Source of the DNA: CALZJC01 sp041574955 | GTDB taxonomy: Bacteria > Acidobacteriota > Thermoanaerobaculia > Multivoradales > JAHEKO01 | Reading direction: 5' to 3' | NCBI GenBank assembly: GCA_041574955.1 | Contig: JBFGNS010000103.1 | Coordinates: 1-15,772, forward strand | Length of the DNA: 15,772 nt | In this document: positions 7,522 through 14,059 of the stretch, one piece after another | Layout: the number at the start of each line of letters is the position of its first letter | Position numbering within the stretch: the first letter of the stretch is position 1 | The notes under the pieces: generated by a model | Seen by the model: the letters and a program-made list of their open reading frames with translations, nothing else | What the model was told of the DNA's origin: nothing | Databases searched by the model: none | Program-made: the position numbers and the translations under genes

Positions 7522-8487
7522 GTGCCTGACACCAGCGGGAGAAACAGAGCAGCGGGGTTCGTGGTCAGCGTCGAGCTGATCCTAATCCTGGCCTTCCTGA
7601 TGGTCGCCGCCTTCGTGGGCGTGACGCTGGTGCGCCAGCAGCTGTTCCAGGCCCGCACCCTGCGCGCCTTGTCGGGGGTGCTGGTGCGGGACGCCAGCGG
7701 CGACATCCTCGGGCGGCCGGTCAGCTACGACCTGTGCGAGGCGCCGGAGCTGCTGTGCCGGGACTACGGTTTCACGCCTGCCAACACCGCCACGCCGGGC
7801 GCCACCGCGGGGCTGTCCGCCTTGGTGGGGACGCGCGCCACCCACATGGTGAGCCGCACACGCACCTACTTCGTCGACGGCACCGGCACCTGCAGCGGAG
7901 CGGCCTGCTGCACCGGCACCGCTTACGTGCCGGTGCCGGAGAACCTGCCGGCCGGCAGCAACCTGCTGCCGGTCGGCGCCTTCAACTGCGGCCTGCAGGT
8001 GGACTCTGCCGGCAACCGGATCTGCTACGCGGTGGGCCCGCCGAGCGACTGGGGTGCCGGCTGCACCGACCTGGCGACGCCGTGCGCCGGCGGCGGCCGG
8101 CTGTTCCGTTCCGACACGACCCAGGCGGCCGTGAACCTGTCGGGAACGGCGGTCTACCAGTGGACCTCGCTGTTCCCCGACTGCGAAGGTCTGCCGTCAC
8201 CCGATTTCGAGGCCACTGCCCACTGCAGCCAGCTGGCCAGCCCGCCGAGCGGCCTCTACTGGCGGCCGGCGGTCGAGGTGGTCGACTCGCAGGGCAACAA
8301 CGTGCTCGAGGCGTCGGCCAAGTTCAACCCAGACGGCAGCTTCGTGACGGTGACCTACGAGCCGCTGTTCGAGGTCCAGCAGGAGCCGGACCTGACGGTC
8401 GGCACCATCCCGCCGACGCCCGAGGGTGCTCCCGGCCCCGGCGGCCCGGTCGACCCCACGATCCCGCCGACGGCGGAGGACAACTGA
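7522..8487 (+). CDS. Large pilin-like protein (TadE/pseudopilin type), paralogue A
   Basis: The predicted protein has 321 residues. It has a short basic leader (RNRAAG, cleavage expected after Gly12), then one hydrophobic helix (FVVSVELILILAF..., 13-38) with Glu18 near its start. This resembles class III signal peptides of Tad/type IV pilins, in which Glu sits at +5; here it is at +6. The rest is predicted to be extracytoplasmic and has eleven cysteines (72, 79, 124, 129, 130, 156, 168, 181, 188, 221, 235), suggesting disulfides. The tail (about 295-321) contains the Pro-rich motif TIPPTPEG and then TIPPTAED. It is paralogous to the next gene over nearly its whole length (for example GPPSDWGAGCTDLATPC against GAPSDWQAGCTDLDTPC). 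It heads the plus operon, divergent from tadZABC, so it is probably assembled by that machine. I recognise no named family for the C-terminal domain. Confidence 0.85.
   Translation: MPDTSGRNRAAGFVVSVELILILAFLMVAAFVGVTLVRQQLFQARTLRALSGVLVRDASGDILGRPVSYDLCEAPELLCRDYGFTPANTATPGATAGLSALVGTRATHMVSRTRTYFVDGTGTCSGAACCTGTAYVPVPENLPAGSNLLPVGAFNCGLQVDSAGNRICYAVGPPSDWGAGCTDLATPCAGGGRLFRSDTTQAAVNLSGTAVYQWTSLFPDCEGLPSPDFEATAHCSQLASPPSGLYWRPAVEVVDSQGNNVLEASAKFNPDGSFVTVTYEPLFEVQQEPDLTVGTIPPTPEGAPGPGGPVDPTIPPTAEDN
8401..8487 (+). repeat. Pro-rich C-terminal tail motif, copy in paralogue A
   Basis: This segment encodes the last residues of paralogue A, with GTIPPTPEG followed about ten residues later by PTIPPTAED. 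The same arrangement ends paralogue B at 10196-10276, with GTIPPAAES then PTVPPTPEG. The DNA is still recognisably similar, so it is part of the tandem gene duplication. Confidence 0.6.
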
Positions 8488-8524
8488 CGGTGGCTGCCGG
8501 GGCGGCCGAGCGCTGAGCCCGGGC

Positions 8525-10276
8525 ATGGCGCAGCCGCGCGTGGCGTTCCGCCGCCGCCAGCAGGGCTGGGTGATGAGCCTGCTGGCGATCGCCGCTCTGA
8601 CCCTGCTGGCGATTGTAGTCGTGACCGGGTTGGGGCGGTTTGCGCGCGACCGCCTGCTGGCGCGCGCCACCAACGCGGTGCTCGACGCCGACGGCGATTT
8701 CATCGGGCGCGGGGTCGATTGGGGAGCGTGCGGCGAGCTGCTGCTGCTGTGCCCGGATCCGGGCAGCGACGGCCTCTTCGCGCTGGTGGGCGTGCGACCG
8801 AACCGGATCACCAGCCGCAACCAGGTGTTCTACGCCGGCGCCGACTGCACCGGCGCCGCCTACCTCGCCCCGCCGGCGGTGCCGGCGGCCAGCGGCGGCG
8901 TCTTCCCGCCCGACCTGCCGGTGGGGTACCTCAACGGCTCGCTCGACCTGCTCGCCGGCACCGCCACGCCCCGCATCGTCTACGGCGTCGGGGCGCCCAG
9001 CGACTGGCAGGCCGGCTGCACCGACCTCGATACGCCGTGTGCCGACGGCGGCCGCCTCTACCGGCGCGCCGCCGGCGCTGCCGGCGACGTCGCCTCGACC
9101 GCCATCGAGTCGGTGTGGACCTCGCTGGCGCCCGACTGCGCGCCCGGCGGGTTCGGTGGCGCTACGCCGGCACCGATCGTCGTGGAGTACGACTTCGCGG
9201 CCAACAACGGTGCGCCGTCGCTGATCCAGGGCGGAGTCGACGCGATGGCAGCCGGCCTCACCATGACCGCCAACAACCTGCCGGCGGTAGCGGCCGGCGC
9301 CCCGGGCTACGCGCAGTTCGGCGGTGCGCCGGCGAGCGGCTGCAACTGTGCCAACGCGCTGGCCTGCGTGTGCGACGGGCGCGGCTCCGCCGGTCCGTTC
9401 CTGGCGACCTACTACAACTACTCGTTCACCGGCGTCGCCGATGCCACCAACACCATCGGGACGGTGCTCACCGAGACCAACCCGCCGAACCCGCCGATCT
9501 CGAACCCGCCCAACGACCTGCGGGCGGTGCCGGTCGGCTCGCCGGTCCCGGGCGCGACGGTGACCAACCTGTCCGACAACAGCGCCTCCGGCACCGCCAC
9601 CGCTGCCACCGCCACCACCCTCACCCATACCGCGCTCACCGGCGGCACGCGCGCCGAGCCGCCGGGTCCCAACGAGTGGGTGAGCGGCGACTCCTACCGC
9701 GTGTCGGGCACCAACAGCTACCTCCAGTTCACTGTGACCTGCGCCGGGGGCGGTTCGCTGACCGGCGCGGCGGTGAGCCTCAACGCCCGCCGGGTGTCGG
9801 CCCAGAACCAGGAAAACGGCGTCCTGCACGTGGTGGGGTCGACCGACGATTTCGCCACGGTCGGCGCCGACGTCTCCTCCGGGCAGCTCGGCCAGCAGCT
9901 GAGCGACGTCTACAACTTCGACCTGAGCGCGCTGCCGGCGGCCAGTGCGGTGGGCGTGCGGATCCACGCCGAGCGCACCGGCGGCTCCCAGACGCGCTTC
10001 GACGCGCGGCTCGACAACGTTCGCTTCACCGGCTCCTGTGCGGTCGCCGCCGCGGGCGCTGCCTTCACCACCCAGATCTGCCTCAACACCGCCCAGACGC
10101 TCGACCTCGTGCCGGCGGTGGAGGTGCTCAACGCCGGCGGCGCCAACGTGCTGTCGGAGTTCACGCCTCTGTTCGAGATCCGGCCGGCGGCGGTCGGTAC
10201 CATTCCGCCGGCCGCCGAGTCCGGCGCGGGGACACCCATCGACCCGACCGTTCCGCCGACGCCGGAGGGAGGGTAG
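8525..10276 (+). CDS. Large pilin-like protein with inserted jelly-roll-like module, paralogue B
   Basis: The predicted protein has 583 residues. The leader is strongly basic (FRRRQQG) with a cleavage-like Gly14, followed by the helix WVMSLLAIAALTLLAIVVV (15-33), which lacks the usual Glu. Residues 45-205 and 525-583 match paralogue A (DADGDFIGR, ITSRNQVFYAGADC, VGAPSDWQAGCTDLDTPCAD, VWTSLAPDC; then VPAVEVLN...TPLFEI and two Pro-rich tail motifs). Between them lies an insert of about 320 residues. Its ends (VVEYDFAANNGAPS near 220; SYLQFTVTCAGG near 398; RLDNVRFTGSC near 495) look like a secreted beta-sandwich domain. The middle (about 330-393, VTNLSDNSASGTATAATATT and later WVSGDSYRV) looks like a second, nested beta module. 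ATG 8525 is chosen because it gives the pilin-like leader; the ribosome site is weak. It may be a minor or tip subunit with a binding module. The paralogy is seen; the function is inferred. Confidence 0.85.
   Translation: MAQPRVAFRRRQQGWVMSLLAIAALTLLAIVVVTGLGRFARDRLLARATNAVLDADGDFIGRGVDWGACGELLLLCPDPGSDGLFALVGVRPNRITSRNQVFYAGADCTGAAYLAPPAVPAASGGVFPPDLPVGYLNGSLDLLAGTATPRIVYGVGAPSDWQAGCTDLDTPCADGGRLYRRAAGAAGDVASTAIESVWTSLAPDCAPGGFGGATPAPIVVEYDFAANNGAPSLIQGGVDAMAAGLTMTANNLPAVAAGAPGYAQFGGAPASGCNCANALACVCDGRGSAGPFLATYYNYSFTGVADATNTIGTVLTETNPPNPPISNPPNDLRAVPVGSPVPGATVTNLSDNSASGTATAATATTLTHTALTGGTRAEPPGPNEWVSGDSYRVSGTNSYLQFTVTCAGGGSLTGAAVSLNARRVSAQNQENGVLHVVGSTDDFATVGADVSSGQLGQQLSDVYNFDLSALPAASAVGVRIHAERTGGSQTRFDARLDNVRFTGSCAVAAAGAAFTTQICLNTAQTLDLVPAVEVLNAGGANVLSEFTPLFEIRPAAVGTIPPAAESGAGTPIDPTVPPTPEGG
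10196..10276 (+). repeat. Pro-rich C-terminal tail motif, copy in paralogue B
   Basis: This is the partner of the copy at 8401-8487. Both proteins end a few residues after the second [IV]PPT[PA]E motif, which suggests a kept terminal function (linker, sorting or contact) and not a random tail. Confidence 0.6.
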
Positions 10277-10279
10277 CCT

Positions 10280-10284
10280 GGAGG
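10280..10284 (+). promoter_or_regulatory. Shine-Dalgarno GGAGG for the outer-membrane barrel gene
   Basis: GGAGG lies 7 bases before ATG 10292 and 4 bases before GTG 10289. The spacing favours the ATG. It is the best ribosome binding site in the window. Confidence 0.65.
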
Positions 10285-10291
10285 AACCGTG

Positions 10292-10942
10292 ATGCGCTCG
10301 AGAAGCCTGCTGCCGATCCTGTGTGCCAGCCTGCTGGCCGCCGCGCCGGGGGTGGCGCAAACCGCAACGACCGGGGCGACCGAGCCGGCGCCGCCCGAGC
10401 GCCGGTTCGAGGTCACCCCGTTCCTGGGGCTGCTGGTGAGCGACTCGCTGGACAGCATCGGCTCCGGTCCGAAGATCGACATCGACGAGGACCTGGACTT
10501 CGGCCTGGCGCTGTCGTTCCCGACCCGCTTCGACTTCTTCCAGGTCGAGCTGATCTACAGCCGGTACCACATGGACCTGGCGGCCGACCGGCCGGGCACG
10601 CCGCGGGTGACCGAGGTGAGTCAGCGCTCGCTCCACCTGGGCGGCCTGTGGGAGCTGACCGACGGCCGGCACCGCGGCTACGCCACCGCCGCGGTCGGCG
10701 TCGTGGAGCTCGACCCCGAAGGCCGCTTCTACTCCACCAAGAGCCTGCCCTCGATCAGCCTCGGCGGCGGCGGCAAGCTCTACTTCCACGACCGTGTCGG
10801 GCTGCGTCTCGACGGCCGGCTGCTGGGCCACGTCGCCGACGGCAAGATGTTCTGCAACCCGACGGCCGGCTGCGTCGGCCTGGTGTCGAGCTCGCTGCTG
10901 GTACAGCTCGAGCTGTCGGCCGGTCTCATCATCCGGTTCTGA
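10292..10942 (+). CDS. Small outer-membrane beta-barrel protein
   Basis: The protein has 216 residues. A signal peptide is clear (MRSRSLLPILCASLLAAAPGVAQ, probable cleavage after VAQ at 23). It is followed by a Pro/Thr-rich spacer and then alternating beta-strand-like segments (RRFEVTPFLGLLVSD, LDFGLALSFPTRF, FFQVELIYSRY, RSLHLGGLWELT, RGYATAAVGVVEL, LVQLELSAGLIIRF). The C-terminal Phe after an amphipathic strand is the usual signal for the BAM machinery. The size fits an eight-stranded barrel of the OmpA-N/Opa-like kind. Cys188 and Cys194 could form a small disulfide loop. It follows paralogue B by 15 bp and precedes the sulfatase-like gene by 26 bp, so it is in the same run as the pilin-like genes. 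No specific function can be assigned. A GTG directly before the ATG (10289) is the alternative start. Confidence 0.82.
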   Translation: MRSRSLLPILCASLLAAAPGVAQTATTGATEPAPPERRFEVTPFLGLLVSDSLDSIGSGPKIDIDEDLDFGLALSFPTRFDFFQVELIYSRYHMDLAADRPGTPRVTEVSQRSLHLGGLWELTDGRHRGYATAAVGVVELDPEGRFYSTKSLPSISLGGGGKLYFHDRVGLRLDGRLLGHVADGKMFCNPTAGCVGLVSSSLLVQLELSAGLIIRF

Positions 10943-10968
10943 GCCCGGCGGCACAGCGGGCGCCATCG

Positions 10969-12321
10969 GTGCCCGGCACGCGATGCAGGCGCGCCGCCGC
11001 AGCGGCGCTGGCGCTCGCCCTGGTGGCGGTGGCCGGCTGCGGCGAGCGGCGCGAGCCGCCGCGGCTGTCGCTGCTGCTGGTCACCGTCGACACCCTGCGC
11101 GCCGACGCGCTGGGCGCCTACGGTGGCTCCCCGAGCGCCACGCCGCGGCTCGACGCGCTGGCCGCCAGCGGGGTGGTGTTCGAGCGTGCCTGGAGCCAGG
11201 CGCCGGCCACCGGACCGGCGGTGGCCTCGTTGCTCACCTCGCTCTACCCCCACCAGCACGGCGTGACGCACAGCACCCGGCCGCTCGCCGGCCGCCAGAC
11301 GACCCTCGCCGAGCGGCTCGCCGAAGGCGGGTGGGACACCGCCGGCTTTGTCAGCTCGAGCATCCTGGCGGCGCGCTACGGCTTCCGCCAAGGGTTCGGC
11401 CACTGGGACGAGAGGCTGTCGCGCCCGTGCGCCGGCTCCCAGCTGGAGCGCGACGCGGCCGACACCACCGACGCCGCGCTCGCCTGGCTGGCCGGCCGCG
11501 AGCGGCCGTTCTTCCTCTGGCTGCACTACTTCGACCCGCATGCGCCCTACCGCGAGCGCACCGGTGGCGGCTCGGGTGCGGCGGGCAGCTACAGTTTCCT
11601 CCGGCAGCTCGAGCAGAGCGGCTCGCGCCGGCTGATCGAGCGCCAGCTGCCCGAGATCCGCCGGCTGTACCGGGGCGAGGTTGCCTGGGTCGACGGCCAG
11701 ATCGGCAGGCTGCTCGACGCGCTGGAGGCGAGCGGCCGGCTCGACTCGACGCTGGTGGCGGTGACCGCCGACCACGGCGAGGAGCTGTTCGACCACGGGC
11801 CGTTCCACGGTCACGTCGAGTCGCTCAGCGAGAGCGTCCTTCGGGTGCCGCTGATCCTGTGGCTGCCGTCCCGGCTGCCTGCCGGCCGAAGGGTCGACGG
11901 GCTGGTGGAGCTGGTCGACGTGGCGCCGACCCTGCTGTCGATTCTCGGCGTGGCGCGGCCCGACGGGCTGTCGGGGCGCGACCCCGGCCGCCCGGCGACC
12001 GGGACCGGGGAGAGCGCCCCCCGGCTGGCTTTCGCCCAACGCGAGCCGTACGACTGGATGCCGGGAGGGTTGGCGTTCGCAGTGCGCGACCGGCGGTGGA
12101 AGGCGGTGCTTTACGGTGAGCGGGAGGACGTGCTCTACGACCTCGAGCTGGACCCCGCCGAGCGGGAGAGCGTGGCGACGGCGCATCCCGAGCGGCTGGC
12201 CGAGCTGCGCCGTCCGCTCGGCGAGCGCCTGGCCGGCGCGCTCGACGGCCGGCCGGTGGGGCGCGAGGCGCTCGACGAGGAGGACCGCGCGACCCTGCGC
12301 TCGCTCGGCTACCTGGACTGA
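10969..12321 (+). CDS. Sulfatase-fold (alkaline phosphatase superfamily) lipoprotein
   Basis: The protein has 450 residues. A lipoprotein signal peptide ends in VAGC with Cys24 as the lipidated residue. The alkaline phosphatase-superfamily core follows: VTVDTLRADALGAYGG (Asp41 as metal ligand), ASGVVFERAWSQAP, ATGPAVASLLTSLYPHQHGV (81-99), LHYFDPHAPY (185-194), TADHGEELFDHG (266-277), then HVESLSESVLRVPLILW. The C-terminus (LRSLGYLD) is typical of sulfatase-like proteins of Acidobacteriota and deltaproteobacteria. The residue in the nucleophile position appears to be Thr81, not the Cys or Ser of a CxPxR/SxPxR formylglycine motif, so it is not a classical sulfatase; a phosphotransferase or phosphohydrolase role is possible. 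GTG 10969 is the only nearby start that gives a proper lipoprotein leader. It lies in the plus operon downstream of the barrel gene. Confidence 0.88.
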   Translation: MPGTRCRRAAAAALALALVAVAGCGERREPPRLSLLLVTVDTLRADALGAYGGSPSATPRLDALAASGVVFERAWSQAPATGPAVASLLTSLYPHQHGVTHSTRPLAGRQTTLAERLAEGGWDTAGFVSSSILAARYGFRQGFGHWDERLSRPCAGSQLERDAADTTDAALAWLAGRERPFFLWLHYFDPHAPYRERTGGGSGAAGSYSFLRQLEQSGSRRLIERQLPEIRRLYRGEVAWVDGQIGRLLDALEASGRLDSTLVAVTADHGEELFDHGPFHGHVESLSESVLRVPLILWLPSRLPAGRRVDGLVELVDVAPTLLSILGVARPDGLSGRDPGRPATGTGESAPRLAFAQREPYDWMPGGLAFAVRDRRWKAVLYGEREDVLYDLELDPAERESVATAHPERLAELRRPLGERLAGALDGRPVGREALDEEDRATLRSLGYLD

Positions 12322-12348
12322 AGCGACCTTCCGCCGGGCACGACCGCG

Positions 12349-12354
12349 TATGAT
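12349..12354 (+). promoter_or_regulatory. Possible -10 element before the TPR gene
   Basis: TATGAT (5 of 6 matches to consensus) lies 8 bases before the ATG at 12363, in the 41-bp gap after the sulfatase-like gene. It would imply an almost leaderless transcript. No convincing -35 is visible. The flanking bases resemble those around TATCAT at 13940. Confidence 0.25.
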
Positions 12355-12362
12355 CGGCCACG

Positions 12363-13172
12363 ATGCCCGACCCGGTGATCCAGCTGCGGCTGGCGGCGGC
12401 GGCCGCCGTCCTGCTCGCGCTGGCCGCCTGCGTAAACCCGGCCGAGCGCCCCTACCGCGCCGCCCGCGAGGCGGCCGAGCGCGGCGAGCTCGGGTCGGCG
12501 GTGGAGCAGTTCGGCGAAGCGCTGGCGCTCGATCCCGGGCACCTGCCCTCCTACCGGGGCCGCGGTATCGCGCGCCGTCAGCTGGGCGATCTCGAAGGAG
12601 CGCTCGGCGACTTCGAGCGCGCCCTGGAGCTGGCACCGGAAGACGCCAACCTGCACTTCAGCCGCGCCGCCACCCTGCGGCTTCTGGGTCGGCTGGACGA
12701 GGCGGTGGCGGCCCTCGACCGGTCGCTCGAGCTGGGACCGGGCTTCGCGCCGGCGCTGCTCCACCGCGGCCAGGCGCTGAGCGACCTCGGGCGGCTGGAC
12801 GAGGCGGTGGCCAGCTTCGACGCCCTGCTCGAGCTGATGCCGGCGCACGCCGAGGCGCTGTTCGAGCGCGGCTACGCGCTCCAGCGGCAGGGCGAGAGCG
12901 AGGCCGCGATCGCCGACCTCGAGCTGGCCGTCGAGCTGGCGCCCGAGTTCGACCGGGCGCACAACAGCCTGGGCGTCGCCCGCGCCCGGCTGGGCGATCT
13001 GGAAGGCGCCCTGGCCGCCCTGGGCGAGGCGGTGCGGCTGGCGCCGGTGCCCGCCTACTACCGCAACCGGGCGGCGGTGCACGACCGTCTCGGCCAGCCA
13101 GCGGAGGCGGCGGCCGACCGCCGGCGCGCCGACGAGCTCACCGCCGCCTTGCCGCAACCGGGCGCTCGCTGA
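12363..13172 (+). CDS. TPR-repeat lipoprotein, TadD-like in type
   Basis: The protein has 269 residues. The signal peptide ends in a canonical lipobox LAAC (20-23; Cys23 lipidated), and the rest is almost entirely tetratricopeptide repeats. About six or seven units can be counted from residue 30 to 262, with phrases such as GELGSAVEQFGEALALDPGH, GDLEGALGDFERALELAPED, GRLDEAVAALDRSLELGPGF and GDLEGALAALGEAVRLAP. Such proteins are periplasmic scaffolds. In Tad systems TadD is a TPR lipoprotein needed for assembly of the outer-membrane secretin, and PilF/PilW does the same in type IV pili. The context (same run as pilin-like genes, divergent from tadZABC) makes a TadD-like role attractive, but TPR lipoproteins are common and the symbol is therefore left blank. 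It ends convergently 19 bp from the transglycosylase gene. Confidence 0.88.
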   Translation: MPDPVIQLRLAAAAAVLLALAACVNPAERPYRAAREAAERGELGSAVEQFGEALALDPGHLPSYRGRGIARRQLGDLEGALGDFERALELAPEDANLHFSRAATLRLLGRLDEAVAALDRSLELGPGFAPALLHRGQALSDLGRLDEAVASFDALLELMPAHAEALFERGYALQRQGESEAAIADLELAVELAPEFDRAHNSLGVARARLGDLEGALAALGEAVRLAPVPAYYRNRAAVHDRLGQPAEAAADRRRADELTAALPQPGAR

Positions 13173-13196
13173 GCCGGGGCGCCGGCGGCGGTCAGC
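13168..13196. terminator. Possible bidirectional hairpin between convergent genes
   Basis: GCTGA at 13168-13172 is complementary to TCAGC at 13192-13196. CCG at 13174-13176 extends the stem against CGG at 13189-13191 with one bulged G. The arms contain both stop codons of the convergent genes. There is no T-tract, so it is at best a weak or imperfect terminator. Confidence 0.3.
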
Positions 13197-13899
13197 CGAG
13201 CCCCAGCTCGCGCGCGATCCGCCGTACGTACTCCCGGGTCTCGCGGAACGGTGGCACCCCGCCGTAGCGGTCGACCTGGACCTCGCCGGCGTTGTAGGCC
13301 GCCAGCATTCTTGTCAGGTCGCCGCGGTAGCGCTCGGCGAGGAACTCGAGGTAGCGCAGGCCGGCCTCCAGGTTGGCCGACGGCTGGAACAGCCGGCCGG
13401 CGTCGATGCCGAACCGCTCGGCGGTGCCCGGCATCAGCTGCAGCAGTCCGCGAGCGCCCTTGGCCGACACCGCGGCGGGATCGAAGCCGGACTCGACCCG
13501 CACCATCGCGACCACCAGCGCCGGGTTGAGACCGTGGCGTTGGGCGGCGTCCCAGATCAGCTCGCCGTACGGCGTGGCGGGCACCGGCTGGCCGGGGCGG
13601 AAGCGCAGGTCGAACGGCGCCGCGACGACCTGCGTCGCGGGCTCGTCGCCGGCCGGCTCGTCGCTGACCACCCGGTCGATTCGGGTCAACGGCAGCAGCA
13701 GCTCGCCGCTGCCGGCGAGCCGTAGCCGCGCCCACTCGCCCTCGGTCTCGTAGCCGATCACGTCGAGCACGCCGCCGTCGGTGGTCACCACGCGATCGCC
13801 GCGCGCCGGGGCCGCCGCGCCACCGACCAGCGCCGCGGCCGTCAGCGCGGCGGCGAGCGCCCGGCGCCGGCCGGGTGTCGTGCTCGTGCGAGGCCGCAT
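13192..13899 (-). CDS. Lytic murein transglycosylase (SLT domain)
   Basis: The protein has 235 residues. A signal peptide is clear (ALAAALTAAALVGGAAAPARG). Residues 35-80 form a small beta-rich segment (GDRVVTTDGGVLDVIGYETE, LLLPLTRIDRVVS), followed by an SLT domain from about 108. The catalytic Glu is Glu136 in VRVESGFDP, followed by SAKGARGLLQLMPGTAERFG, the NLEAGLRYL segment and LAAYNAGE (199-206), with a C-terminal VPPFRETREYVRRI. The enzyme cleaves the MurNAc-GlcNAc bond of peptidoglycan to give 1,6-anhydroMurNAc ends. Such enzymes often open the wall for envelope-spanning machines, so a link to the pilus is possible, but the gene is convergent with the plus operon and may be independent. 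The N-terminal beta segment is an addition seen in some SLT proteins; its partner is unknown. Confidence 0.92.
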   Translation of the reverse strand: MRPRTSTTPGRRRALAAALTAAALVGGAAAPARGDRVVTTDGGVLDVIGYETEGEWARLRLAGSGELLLPLTRIDRVVSDEPAGDEPATQVVAAPFDLRFRPGQPVPATPYGELIWDAAQRHGLNPALVVAMVRVESGFDPAAVSAKGARGLLQLMPGTAERFGIDAGRLFQPSANLEAGLRYLEFLAERYRGDLTRMLAAYNAGEVQVDRYGGVPPFRETREYVRRIARELGLG

Positions 13900-14059
13900 G
13901 GGCGGCAGTCTAACGCTCGCCCCGGCGTGCAGGGTTTCGTATCATTGGCGACCGTCGGTCGTGGTGTCGCGAATGGCAGAGTCCAGGTCAGAGTGGGGGC
14001 GCAGCGGGCGGGGCGCGGGCGGAGCGAGCGGCCGGCGGCGGTGCCGGCCGCGGCCGCGT
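13900..14059. promoter_or_regulatory. Divergent intergenic region with possible -10 element
   Basis: This 160-bp gap separates the transglycosylase and serine hydrolase genes. TATCAT at 13940-13945 is a possible plus-strand -10 (5 of 6 matches), but no good -35 is visible. If the hydrolase starts at the upstream in-frame ATG 13973, part of this gap is coding. Confidence 0.35.

Noticed and set aside
8324..10966. An 880-codon minus-strand open frame
   Set aside because: Antisense to paralogue B and the barrel gene. It shows no signal, motif or sensible composition.
8719..10968. Upstream extension of the sulfatase frame into the pilin and barrel genes
   Set aside because: The extension overlaps two well-supported genes. 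Only the part from GTG 10969 carries a lipoprotein leader and the enzyme domain.
10780..12636. A 618-codon minus-strand open frame
   Set aside because: Antisense to the sulfatase-like gene, Gln/Arg/Pro-rich, with no domain.
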